Assembly: GCA_023091735.1 (NCBI GenBank) | Contig: JALKBU010000774.1 | Coordinates: 1 to 25,185, forward strand | Direction of reading: 5' to 3' | Length of the DNA stretch: 25,185 nt | Source of the DNA: Trichomonas tenax | Lineage: Eukaryota; Parabasalia; Trichomonadida; Trichomonadidae | Shown: positions 6,604-14,845 of the stretch, piece by piece | How positions within the stretch are numbered: position 1 is the first letter of the stretch | Layout of the letters: each line of letters begins with the position of its first letter | The notes under the pieces: model-generated | The model's database searches: none | The model's input: the letters and a program-made list of their open reading frames with translations, nothing else | What the model was told of the DNA's origin: nothing | Translations under genes and position numbers: made by a program

Positions 6604-9015
6604 ATGGAACCTTCTTTAGAGAAAGTCGTCGGCGCAGGAATAATAACACCGTCGGTTTTCACGTCATATTCTAAGTCTGGGGTTACCGCTACTGCCTGTG
6701 GTGGCGTTTTGTCGATTTTCGTGCCTAAAAGCAAAGTGCGTTACGATTATGTCGTTGATCAAAGCATAAGGGAGATTACAACGCTGTCATTTTCACCGAG
6801 CGGTGCCGATCTCGCAATTGCTGAAACAGGACCGAACAGTAACATTTGGGTTGTTAGTTTTTCGGAATCATTCGATAAAATTATAGGAAAATACCCAATC
6901 AAAACAGAACAAAACGGATTTTCGCATATAGGGTTAACAGCCGAGGCCAAAACGTTGGTCGAAATCGATAACGAAGAGAAACCTTTCTTATATCTTTGGG
7001 ATCTAACAACACCAAAACCGAGTGTCATAGGTTATTATCATCTATCGACAATACCGCGTCACATGCATATATCATTTGATGGAAAACTCGTTATTGTATC
7101 TGGAGAAAAATTATTAAGATTTATTAACATACAGCCACGTCAAGAAAACAAACCAGATGATAAGCATGTCGTTCTTCAATCAAGAAGCGGTGCTAAAGTT
7201 AAATTTAAAGATAGAACTTTTGTTGCAGCTGCTGTGAATCCTAATGAACCAAATGACGCTCTTTGTTTGACAAATGATGGAACACTGGTTATATATGAAC
7301 GCGCAGGAAACATCTGCGCGCAAAATACAAAACTTAGAATGCCGAAATTTTCAATTATTCCTGTCGAATTTAAAGTACAAGCAACATCACTCGCGATAGA
7401 CAACAAAATTATACTCATTGGTACAGAATCCGGTTCAATTCTCGCTGTTAAAAAAGATGGAAATCAATACGTTATTTTTGGAAGATTCTCGATTACTGGT
7501 AAGTCTGTGACTGCCATTTCTCTCAGCAAGCGCATCGTTTCCGCAGCATATTCAGATGGCAGCATCATTTTCTGGCTTAGAAAGATCAAAGAACCTCCAT
7601 TATTGACAATAACGAATCACTGCGGTCCGGTCAACTCAATTTTTGCAGACAAAGACTGCACATTGATAACAGCTGGCAGCGATGGTACTGTTAGACAGTG
7701 GGACGTCCAAACATTAGAACCTCTCGTCGGAAAGGATCAACTCGGTGAGCGCGCGTGCAAGCAAGTCGTTAAAAGGCCATCGGACTTTAAGATAGCATTG
7801 ACCGGAATAAGATGCATTTGCGCTGTCGGCAACTTTATTGTTGCTGGTGATCATAGAGGCACAGTGCACGTGCTGAGCAGGCAGACGCTCAAAGATGTGC
7901 AGCAGCTGGCTGTTGCTAAGCAAGCGATAACCGCAATTGCAGCAAACAACGAATCTGTTGTTGCTGGAACAGAGAGCGGCAAATTAATTTCATTCCAAGT
8001 TGCTGTTACAGGACTCATTCAAGCGAAATCATTTGCTATGGGAACAAGTGGAACAGTAGCCTCGATTTTAGTGACAAACGATGGATATATTGTTGCAGCA
8101 AACATCTCTGAGATAAGAATATTCAATGGACAAAACTCTGTTGCTATTCCACATTCAGCTCTTTCATTGTCATTGCTTCCAAACGGAAAATACTTCGCAT
8201 CAGCATGCAACGAAGATTGCTCTCTGAAGATCATCAAATTGTCTGACGGAAGCATCTTTAGATACCATAAACTTGCAATTGGTTCTTATCCTGTTAAAGT
8301 CGCTGTAGAGCCTTCCAGCGGCCTTTTCGTTGCCGTGTGCATGAGCGACTCCACTATAAGGATCATTGATACTTTTTCAGGTGACCAGCTTCACGCGATT
8401 CCAGCGATGACATCTCTTATTACCGATCTTGTTTACATTGGTGACGGAGACTTCCTTGTCAGCTCATTCGCTGGTTTCTGTGGCTTATGGAGATTACCTG
8501 ATGCTATCCACGCTGCAATTCGTGAGAAGAACTTGCCTGACGTTCTTGCTTTGCTGAATGATGCTCCAAGCAGTCCTGCGCGAAACTCTATGCGTGGCAG
8601 CATCATGCGTTCGTCTGTTGTTGACGGCATGTTTGAAGAAGCGAAGGAGAACGCGAATAACTTGACCGCTATCGAAGAAGAGGGTGGCGAAGAAGAAGAG
8701 GAAGCTCCCGAGGAAAGCAGCTATCAGGCATTCGATCAGCCAAGACCTTCAAAGCAAGGCCAATATGAGAGCAACATCGATAAAATTGTCAGGGCCTCTT
8801 TCATGAAGAGGTCTAAGAGATCAGAAATCGAAGAGGTTGCTCAGACACTCAAATCTGTTTTCCAGGAAGCTGTTTCAATTGTCGAAAGCGCAAACGGAAG
8901 TGAAGATGTCAAGGCGCTGCAGGAAACAATCGAAACTGCTCAACGAAAGTGCTTGAAGTCCGCGTGGTTCAAAGCAATGCTTCAAGAACGGATAGAATCA
9001 TTCTTGTGTAAATAA
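6604..9015 (+). CDS. WD40-repeat protein resembling the N-terminal half of WDR62/MAPKBP1
   Basis: An 803-residue protein with an ATG start. Residues ~5-650 form at least twelve WD40-type blades, with clear examples such as VNSIFADKDCTLITAGSDGTVRQWDV near residue 340-365 (ending in WD), VIVSGEKLLRFINI near 158, and ITDLVYIGDGDFLVSSF near 605. The opening, LEKVVGAG..., followed by ITTLSFSPSGADLAIAETG, parallels the start of WDR62/MAPKBP1 (a VLG-type motif, then ITALAFSPDGKYLVTGESG). These proteins are twin-propeller scaffolds for JNK signalling and spindle poles in animals; the role here is unknown. Residues ~685-706 are an acidic run of Glu. The last ~70 residues are predicted helical (SEIEEVAQTLKSVFQEAV) and may dimerise. 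It is shorter than the animal proteins, lacking their long C-terminal tail. The stop sits in TAAATG, giving a UAAA tetramer. Confidence 0.78.
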   Translation: MEPSLEKVVGAGIITPSVFTSYSKSGVTATACGGVLSIFVPKSKVRYDYVVDQSIREITTLSFSPSGADLAIAETGPNSNIWVVSFSESFDKIIGKYPIKTEQNGFSHIGLTAEAKTLVEIDNEEKPFLYLWDLTTPKPSVIGYYHLSTIPRHMHISFDGKLVIVSGEKLLRFINIQPRQENKPDDKHVVLQSRSGAKVKFKDRTFVAAAVNPNEPNDALCLTNDGTLVIYERAGNICAQNTKLRMPKFSIIPVEFKVQATSLAIDNKIILIGTESGSILAVKKDGNQYVIFGRFSITGKSVTAISLSKRIVSAAYSDGSIIFWLRKIKEPPLLTITNHCGPVNSIFADKDCTLITAGSDGTVRQWDVQTLEPLVGKDQLGERACKQVVKRPSDFKIALTGIRCICAVGNFIVAGDHRGTVHVLSRQTLKDVQQLAVAKQAITAIAANNESVVAGTESGKLISFQVAVTGLIQAKSFAMGTSGTVASILVTNDGYIVAANISEIRIFNGQNSVAIPHSALSLSLLPNGKYFASACNEDCSLKIIKLSDGSIFRYHKLAIGSYPVKVAVEPSSGLFVAVCMSDSTIRIIDTFSGDQLHAIPAMTSLITDLVYIGDGDFLVSSFAGFCGLWRLPDAIHAAIREKNLPDVLALLNDAPSSPARNSMRGSIMRSSVVDGMFEEAKENANNLTAIEEEGGEEEEEAPEESSYQAFDQPRPSKQGQYESNIDKIVRASFMKRSKRSEIEEVAQTLKSVFQEAVSIVESANGSEDVKALQETIETAQRKCLKSAWFKAMLQERIESFLCK

Positions 9016-9716
9016 ATGTATTTATATTGTTGTTTTCACTTCGAGTTCTTTTTGTTTGGATATTAAGGTTAATTTTTACGTCAGTGTTTTTTTAAATGAT
9101 GATTTAGCGAAGGATAATGAATTATTTATAGAAAATCTTGGAGTGAATTCTATGGTTATGAAAAATATGAATCATATTATAATAAGACAGAAAGAATATT
9201 CATTAATCCAACTACAAATCAATGATCTGATAAAGAAAACCATAACAAACATATGAAGATTGATTTTTATTTCTTTTTTCTGACACCATAGATAATATTT
9301 AGTTGTAGAAAGATTGTATTTTGTGTATCATTTCTTCGTGATAGTGAATCTGCAAAATTAGATTTTCTGCAAGAAGAAAAATATAAATCAGGGATGACAC
9401 TAACTAACCTTATTTACCATTTTCCTATTTTCGAAGGCATAAATATCTATATCATAGAGGAGCCGCGTTTTCTGCAATAAAAGTTTTTTGAAATCTAAAT
9501 GTTCGACATTTCATAAAACAAAAAACTTAGTTTTTGTCACAAATTTACATAAAAAAAGATCAAAATAACAAATAAATTACAGAATAAAATCAACAAGAAA
9601 GCATTATATTGGTCGCAGTATTGATGCCCACAAAAATAACGCCGGCCTATTATGAATGTCCATGAAAAGTGCGTTTAAAAATTCCCCCTAAAAAAATCAT
9701 TGCTTTGGATCAATAA
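9016..9716. other. Intergenic between WD40 and phosphatase genes
   Basis: AT-rich. A 66-codon frame starting 9056 begins at TTG, not ATG, and is rejected. GAAAAGTGCG at 9664-9673 is ~45 bases before the phosphatase ATG and may be a promoter word; GCCGGCC at 9642 is a GC-rich palindromic spot. Nothing else stands out. Confidence 0.4.
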
Positions 9717-10841
9717 ATGATAGCATTTTTCGAAAATTTTTCGGAAAATTTTGGGGCAATGGTCATGAAAAAAAAATTTGTATTTTTACGAATGGAAAGT
9801 TACGAGATTGACTCGATTATCTTCTATATATTGAGGAGCATCGAGGACCGCAGCCATCCATTCCAGAACTGCGTCCAAGTAGAGACTCTATACAGCCTTA
9901 TCGAGCAAACAAAAGGCGAACTCTTCGAGGAGGATGCTGTGCTCAACTTAGAGGGAAACATTTACGTAGTTGGTGATATACACGGCAACATCAATGACTT
10001 AGTCCGTGTGTTTCAGTCCTGCGGATATCCGCCGCAAAGTAAGTATTTATTCCTGGGAGATTACGTCGACAGGGGAAATAACTCGCTTGAGGTTATCTGC
10101 ATCCTTTTCGCCTTGAAGGTCAAGTACCCAGACAACATCTATCTCATTCGAGGAAACCACGAAATCGAAAGAATCTCAAATGCTTACGGATTCTACGATG
10201 AAGCCATGTACAAGTTCAACCAGACGCTCTACAACGAGCTGATAGACACATTCAACTTGCTTCCTGTCGCAGCAGTGATTAACAAAGAAGTTTTCTGTGT
10301 TCACGGCGGAATCGGACCGCATTGCGACAAGATCGAGAATTTCGCGTCCGCAGAGAAGCCAGAGGACGTAATTGGAGATAACATTTACGTTGAACTTCTT
10401 TGGAGTGATCCGCGAAATGTACCAAACGACTTTGTGCAGAGTAGCAGAGGCAGCGGATATTACTACAACGCCAACGCTCTCTCAAAGTTCTTAGAGAAGA
10501 ATGATTTGAAGACACTTATTCGCTCACACGAAATGTGCAAAGATGGATATTTGAAGCCATTCGGCGATGATAAGTGCATCACTATTTTCAGCAACACCGA
10601 TTACTGCAACAGAAAGAATCACGCTGCAATCGCATATTTACAGCCAGAAAAGCCAATCGAAATCAAGAAATTCAAGTACATCACACCAAAGGAGAACAAC
10701 CGTTTCCACATTGTCTTTCCAGACTTTATTATGCACAATATGCAAAAGATATTAGAACCTTCATCGGATAACGTTAACTCCGACATGGAATCACCAGACG
10801 CCGATGAAATAGATTATCAAGATACTATGTTATTGTTATAA
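9717..10841 (+). CDS. Serine/threonine protein phosphatase, PPP family (PP1/PP2A-like)
   Basis: A 374-residue metallophosphatase. All PPP signatures are present: GDIHG (86-90), GDYVDRG (114-120), GNHE (146-149), VHGG with the metal-binding His at 196, LLWSDP, and the second His in RSHE at 269-272 where PP1 has RAHQ. The segment SRGSGYYYNANALSKFL matches the PPP substrate-groove region. The C-terminal part is divergent: PP1's FSAPNYC is replaced by FSNTDYC. It hydrolyses phospho-Ser/Thr using two metal ions, usually directed by regulatory subunits. The first 25 residues are Phe- and Asn-rich and unlike the family; the ATG at 9792 (MESYEID) may be the true start, giving 349 residues. The final ~35 residues are an acidic, Ser/Asp-rich tail. 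Trichomonads carry many PP1-like genes, and this is one of the divergent ones. The stop is TAAATA. Confidence 0.9.
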   Translation: MIAFFENFSENFGAMVMKKKFVFLRMESYEIDSIIFYILRSIEDRSHPFQNCVQVETLYSLIEQTKGELFEEDAVLNLEGNIYVVGDIHGNINDLVRVFQSCGYPPQSKYLFLGDYVDRGNNSLEVICILFALKVKYPDNIYLIRGNHEIERISNAYGFYDEAMYKFNQTLYNELIDTFNLLPVAAVINKEVFCVHGGIGPHCDKIENFASAEKPEDVIGDNIYVELLWSDPRNVPNDFVQSSRGSGYYYNANALSKFLEKNDLKTLIRSHEMCKDGYLKPFGDDKCITIFSNTDYCNRKNHAAIAYLQPEKPIEIKKFKYITPKENNRFHIVFPDFIMHNMQKILEPSSDNVNSDMESPDADEIDYQDTMLLL

Positions 10842-11080
10842 ATATTATGCTCTATCCGTATATATGAAATTAACCATTTTTTCCTTTATATTCAGACAGA
10901 CTTACCCTTATTATATCTGATTTATGAGAGATTTCACAAACGATGCGGTTTATATTTATTGTTGTAAAATATAAATTATAATGAGCAAAATAAACATTAT
11001 ATTTCTCAAAATTACGTTGTATAATTCTATTATATAAACTCTAAACTAAAAATACACGTTCTTTTTTCTTTGATATAAAA

Positions 11081-12511
11081 TTAATTTCTTGGTGGTCTTT
11101 CTTGACGTGGTGGTCTATCACCTCTTGGCGGCCTATCGTTCCTTGGCTGTCTATTTCTCTTTTCGAAGTCTTTGTTTCTTAATTGGAATTTGTTGTTTCC
11201 TTTCTTTGGCTGATTCTTTGTTGGCTTTCTTTCCTTGCTTGCGAAGGCCCATGATGGATTCTTTGGACACTTTGCGGACCATGGTTCTTCAGCAGATAAA
11301 GCTTCAGCGAAATTCAAGCAATTTGTTGCAGCATTCTTAAACTCTTCATAGGATTTCTGCTTTTTGGCCTTTTCTTCTTCGTTCAATGCATTGAAAGACT
11401 TTTCATTATCTTCTAATTTCAATGGAGCTTCTGTTTTGATGTATGGAAGAACGAGCTCAAGCTGCGCCTGCTTTGCTTCATCTTCATCGAAATTTTGGCC
11501 GTTTTGAACAAATTTAATATGGAATAATTCAACCATGTGATCAGGAACCTTCTTTAAGAGTGTATTGATTAAGAAGAAGATAGGCTCGATAATGAGCATG
11601 CTTGAGAAGAGGCTTCCGATCTTTGTGAACAAGTTTTCATAAAGAGAATTAACTAATTCTGTTGCTGATTGTTCATTCGCATAACGAGCAGCATCAGCGA
11701 AGACTCTGAGAGTCAGGTACTGCCACTTTTCATCTGTGCTGCTTAATTTTGGAAACATCAATTCAGCAGCGATTGCGAACAATCTTTGACCCGCTTTGCC
11801 TTCACGGAATGGAATATTTGATATAGATGGGAGAATGAAGTGTTGTATAGTGCCAGTGAACTGCTCAATGTCGTCTGTGTTTAATCCTGTATAAACATCG
11901 TTAAAGAACTTGTTCAAGCGGTCGTCGCGTTGGTGATCTGTCATAAGCTCACTGTACTTCATAATGAAGCGGATGGCGATAACAGGATCTGCTTCATAAG
12001 CGAAATCAATGACATCACAAACAAATTGTTTGGTTTCTTTACCGAATGTTATGAATTCTTTTATGATATTTATCATAGCAAGCTTATCTTCTTTTGATGT
12101 CTCCGCCATTTTAGCGACATCAATGAAGTTTCTCAGGAAAATTCGATTTTGATTTGATAAATGTGATCTAAAATTCGATTTAACCATTGTCAAAACAGCT
12201 CCTTGAGCATCGCTGTGAAGTTTAACAAGTTTTTCGATGACTTTTGAAGGATTGCAAATAACAAGATCGAAAAGATTACGGACACCGAACGATTGAACTT
12301 GTTCATCCTCATCTTTTACGAGTTTCATTTGTGTGTGCAATGCTCTGCGCTGACATTCTGGGAATTTTTGAATGAATTTATGAATATTTTGAGCAATAAG
12401 CTTTTTGGCTTGGACGTCGCCGTCAACACAGGCCATGAAGGACCTGAAGTCTTCTTCTGTTGCGTTTTCATCTTTCTCAAGTTTCTGTAATAATTCTTGA
12501 AGCACAGACAT
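11081..12511 (-). CDS. API5: API5-like (apoptosis inhibitor 5 / FIF) helical-repeat protein
   Basis: A 476-residue protein starting at the ATG at 12511; an upstream in-frame TTG would add 9 residues (LCLKEEKK-type) and is rejected. Residues ~25-330 are HEAT/ARM-type helix pairs. KKLIAQNIHKFIQKFPECQ matches the API5 N-terminus (KRLAAQFIPKFFKHFPEL), and KDEDEQVQSFGVRNL matches CEDEDVSIRRQAIKEL. API5 is a nuclear protein found across eukaryotes that associates with chromatin and the TREX mRNA-export or acinus partners; no apoptosis role can be assumed in a protist. The last ~70 residues are strongly basic with NQPKKGNNK and tandem RPPRxD/E repeats, an RGG-like tail fit for RNA binding that replaces the usual API5 C-terminus. 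A 53-bp perfect palindrome lies 34 bases upstream of the start. The gene converges with the phosphatase gene. Confidence 0.72.
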   Translation of the reverse strand: MSVLQELLQKLEKDENATEEDFRSFMACVDGDVQAKKLIAQNIHKFIQKFPECQRRALHTQMKLVKDEDEQVQSFGVRNLFDLVICNPSKVIEKLVKLHSDAQGAVLTMVKSNFRSHLSNQNRIFLRNFIDVAKMAETSKEDKLAMINIIKEFITFGKETKQFVCDVIDFAYEADPVIAIRFIMKYSELMTDHQRDDRLNKFFNDVYTGLNTDDIEQFTGTIQHFILPSISNIPFREGKAGQRLFAIAAELMFPKLSSTDEKWQYLTLRVFADAARYANEQSATELVNSLYENLFTKIGSLFSSMLIIEPIFFLINTLLKKVPDHMVELFHIKFVQNGQNFDEDEAKQAQLELVLPYIKTEAPLKLEDNEKSFNALNEEEKAKKQKSYEEFKNAATNCLNFAEALSAEEPWSAKCPKNPSWAFASKERKPTKNQPKKGNNKFQLRNKDFEKRNRQPRNDRPPRGDRPPRQERPPRN

Positions 12512-12544
12512 TTTTTTTTCTTCTTTGAGACACAACAAAACTTC

Positions 12545-12597
12545 GCATTATTCCCCAAAAGTGACGCCCTTAGGGCGTCACTTTTGGGGAATAATGC
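12545..12597. repeat. 53-bp perfect palindrome upstream of the API5-like gene
   Basis: Bases 12545-12570 and 12572-12597 are exact reverse complements: 26-bp arms about the single base at 12571. The arm reads GCATTATTCCCC then AAAAGTGACGCCCT. Each arm contains GTCACTTTT, the promoter-like word seen before other genes, in opposite orientations. It lies 34-86 bases before the ATG at 12511. With a 1-nt centre it could extrude as a cruciform or, if transcribed, form a hairpin in the 5' leader. Confidence 0.9.
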
Positions 12598-12747
12598 AAT
12601 TCTTGTAATTCAATTTTGAATAAGGCTATCTTTAAATTTATTTTTAGTAAAACTTTTTCTCACAAAATTCAAAAGGAAACTTCTCAGCGAAGCTCAATTG
12701 CAAAAAAACAACTGAGAAATTTATAAAATGAAAAAATATACAGGTAC

Positions 12748-12823
12748 GGGGAAAAATGCGTTGTACGCTTAGAAATTGCATAGTGGATGTAAACCTAAAA
12801 AATATTTCTATTGCATTTTCCCC
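12748..12823. repeat. 76-nt imperfect hairpin sharing the GCATT..CCCC motif
   Basis: GGGGAAAAATGC (12748-12759) pairs with GCATTTTCCCC (12813-12823) with one extra A on the left; TAGAAAT (12770-12776) pairs with ATTTCTA (12804-12810) inside. The outer stem nearly repeats the end of the palindrome at 12545-12597 (GGGGAATAATGC), so the two structures may be related. Confidence 0.65.
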
Positions 12824-12863
12824 AAACAGATTTAAAGGTTTTTTGAACCTATAGGCTATAAGG

Positions 12864-13610
12864 ATGCCTTTTTCCGAAAAAAATCGTTTAGAAAAAAAGC
12901 TAGTGCTCGTTTACTATTTTTTCATAGCTCGAAACTACAGGTTGCTTGGTCTTCGCTCATCAATTGAAAATATTTTTACTGGTGAGGAGAGAGAGGTGTA
13001 CGTGCAGGACCAGATGTGGTTATTATTGGCCGTCAAAGAACTGAGAAATTGGAAGGCAGCTGAAAATCTCTGGCAACAAGCCTTTGGTGAAAGGATGTAT
13101 CCCACAAAGCTCAATAAGTTCATTAGGCTTACAACTTATGGTTTTATTCACACAGGAAAACCAGGCCGTAAGTCAATTGTTCCTGATCTTGTTGCTGCAG
13201 GCTTTATTAAAGAAGCGAATCATCAATGCACTATCCTTAACTGTCTATCTCTTGGTGAAGGATGCAGTGTTTTAAGTGAATTATTCGGAGAGCAAAACCA
13301 GCACTCAGCCGAATTGTACAATATGATTCCGCATGCAAGAGGAAGCTATGCATTCCCAGATCCAAAACTTACATATGAATTTGTTGCCGATTTCATGAGA
13401 CAGAATGGATTTGTCAGCGAGACACCACAAATTCTCGCTGAATTAGGGCATAATGCACTTCATCAAGACGGCGTTGGTCGATTCTATAATAAGCATGACC
13501 TTTCTGGCATTAAACCTGAGCTTTTGATCAACACAGTTAGTATAAAACATTTGGTTATTTCATACCTAGCGGTATTTCATAACCAAATGTTAGTTCTACC
13601 AGTGTTTTAA
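12864..13610 (+). CDS. Orphan protein, 248 codons
   Basis: An ATG-initiated frame with coding-like G+C content between AT-rich flanks. The product is mixed alpha and mostly hydrophilic. Residues 48-110 (VYVQDQMWLLLAVKELRNWKAAENLW..., then TKLNKFIRLTTYGFIHTG) look like a compact helical, possibly DNA-binding, domain. Residues ~110-225 are well-composed globular sequence (SYAFPDPKLTYEFVADFM). I do not recognise a family. The last ~20 codons run through a 13-bp inverted repeat (13546-13591), so the natural C-terminus may have been altered or extended by it. The ORF lies in an accessory-looking stretch next to a palindrome, a tail-tip-like pseudogene and a candidate transposon, so a mobile-element origin is possible. 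A trichomonad-specific cellular gene is equally possible. Confidence 0.6.
   Translation: MPFSEKNRLEKKLVLVYYFFIARNYRLLGLRSSIENIFTGEEREVYVQDQMWLLLAVKELRNWKAAENLWQQAFGERMYPTKLNKFIRLTTYGFIHTGKPGRKSIVPDLVAAGFIKEANHQCTILNCLSLGEGCSVLSELFGEQNQHSAELYNMIPHARGSYAFPDPKLTYEFVADFMRQNGFVSETPQILAELGHNALHQDGVGRFYNKHDLSGIKPELLINTVSIKHLVISYLAVFHNQMLVLPVF
13546..13591. repeat. Hairpin across the 3' end of the orphan ORF
   Basis: AACATTTGGTTAT (13546-13558) and ATAACCAAATGTT (13579-13591) are exact reverse complements. ATACC (13562-13566) pairs with GGTAT (13571-13575) around a TAGC loop. It may act as an mRNA 3' structure or be a small insertion. Confidence 0.75.
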
Positions 13611-13703
13611 ATTTTAAATTTAAAAATCTATATCAGGTCCATACACCAGAAATAAAATTTAAAAATAATAATTAAAATAATAAATATTTTTTTTATCCAA
13701 TAA

Positions 13704-14075
13704 ATGTCAAGTTATATATATCAGTATTCTTTTCCAGAGAGATTACAGAAGTTGTTTAATACAGATGCTAAATTTAAAAATACTGATAAAGATCCTGAAT
13801 ATATTACTTTGCCATATGATGTTAAGTTTATTCCGTATTGTGATACAGTTATACAGAAGAATAGATTTTCGTATTTAACTAAGAATTACTTTTATAGTGA
13901 ATCTGAAGATAAGATTTATTATATTAATTATTATATGAATAAAGTAACTGTATTAAAACAGAACTGTCATAATAATTATATGTTATATGGTGATGATGTC
14001 ATAGGACATTACATTAATCCATATAACAGGTATTGTAACTTTAAGGAATGTTTAAATAGCTATATACAAAAATAA
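13704..14075 (+). CDS. Orphan Tyr/Asn-rich protein, 123 codons
   Basis: An ATG-initiated frame in very AT-rich sequence. The product is hydrophilic with many Tyr (about 18 of 123), Asn and Lys, with no signal peptide or membrane segment. I do not recognise it. Its codon use is strongly A/T-ending, unlike the neighbouring ORF at 12864 and the housekeeping genes, which may mean a different origin such as a mobile or viral-like element. The high Tyr/Asn content is partly a consequence of A/T bias. The uninterrupted length in such AT-rich DNA supports it being, or recently having been, a gene. Confidence 0.5.
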   Translation: MSSYIYQYSFPERLQKLFNTDAKFKNTDKDPEYITLPYDVKFIPYCDTVIQKNRFSYLTKNYFYSESEDKIYYINYYMNKVTVLKQNCHNNYMLYGDDVIGHYINPYNRYCNFKECLNSYIQK

Positions 14076-14116
14076 TATTATATTTCTTAATTAATTATCA
14101 TAACCAAAATATATTT

Positions 14117-14278
14117 TTAAGCAGTTCTATACCAAGCATACACAGTAATGTACGGTGGCATGTAATCCGTTCCGGAACCTGTGCTATAAGTATTGCCATT
14201 AACGTTATGTGAGTGATCACCACTAGAAGTTGTTTCTCGATATTGCCACCATGATAAATATTGTCCAGAACCAGACAT
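14117..14278 (-). pseudogene. Remnant encoding a phage-tail-tip (tail collar/fibre)-like C-terminus
   Basis: On the minus strand, 53 codons from the ATG at 14278 to the TAA at 14117 encode a Ser/Gly-rich segment with GDHSHNVNGNTYSTGSG and ending MPPYITVYAWYRTA. Endings of the form HSH...G...MPPY..V..W.R are typical of tail-collar and tail-fibre tips of phages and of some large DNA viruses and virus-like elements of protists. An in-frame TGA lies only five codons upstream of the ATG, so the rest of the gene is missing or in another frame. Further upstream (to ~14490) two other minus-strand frames hold protein-like sequence, one at 14360-14490 with MFGGAASGSTIFGNTL. I read this as a broken gene of a virus-like element, not a functional one. 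The plus-strand ORF at 14230 is a shadow. Confidence 0.5.
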
Positions 14279-14359
14279 ATCAGTTGATTGTCAACATGAA
14301 CTACAACATTGAGAGACGTAGCGAGATCGAGCTTAAGGGTAAAGGAAAAAAAAGATGGC

Positions 14360-14490
14360 TTACGTCGTCCGGCAACTCGCGCTCAGCAGCTTCTTCAGCG
14401 TGTTACCAAAGATTGTTGAGCCGCTGGCGGCCCCACCGAACATCCAGATATTAGAGTAATTTATGTTGTAAAAGATGGATTACTCGAAAC
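14360..14490 (-). pseudogene. GC-rich coding-like fragment upstream of the tail-tip remnant
   Basis: A minus-strand frame open from ~14493 to the TAA at 14360-14362 encodes NYSNIWMFGGAASGSTIFG followed by NTLKKLL. It is far richer in G+C than its surroundings. It is in the same strand as, and upstream of, the tail-tip remnant, and may be an earlier part of the same decayed gene, in another frame. No family recognised. Confidence 0.3.
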
Positions 14491-14829
14491 TTAATATTTT
14501 AATATTGCTATGTGAAATTTTAAATGACTTTGTTAATAAAATTATATCTGTCAAATCTGCGCAATATTGAATACTTTGGGCAAAAACCGTCTAGAGGAAC
14601 CTTAAACCGAGTAAAAATTCACTCATTTTTTGTATTTTTTGATGTTCTTCACAAAAATTTTCTGTAAAATCCCATTGTTTATTAGTAAGATATGAAGGAT
14701 ATTAGTAAACCTTTATAAATACAGCAAAATCTCTGCTGATATAGGTCTGACCGAAAGACGTGCCACTTTTATTGCCCATTATTGCGCACCATTCAATTTA
14801 AGAGTGTAAACCATTCAATTTTCTATGAG

Positions 14830-14845
14830 TGCTCAATATTGAGCA
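14830..14845. repeat. 16-bp perfect palindrome inside the candidate transposon
   Basis: TGCTCAATATTGAGCA is its own reverse complement, and is followed by TTGCGCA. It repeats the CAATATTG word found near both ends of the element, so may be a transposase-binding relic. Confidence 0.7.

Noticed and set aside
9056..9256. 66-codon ORF after the WD40 gene
   Set aside because: Starts at TTG, has A/T-driven composition, no domain and no promoter-like upstream word.
12512..12538. N-terminal extension of the API5-like ORF
   Set aside because: It begins at TTG; the ATG at 12511 is preceded by A-rich leader sequence.
14230..14454. Plus-strand 74-codon ORF
   Set aside because: Overlaps the minus-strand tail-tip-like frames and has no protein character.
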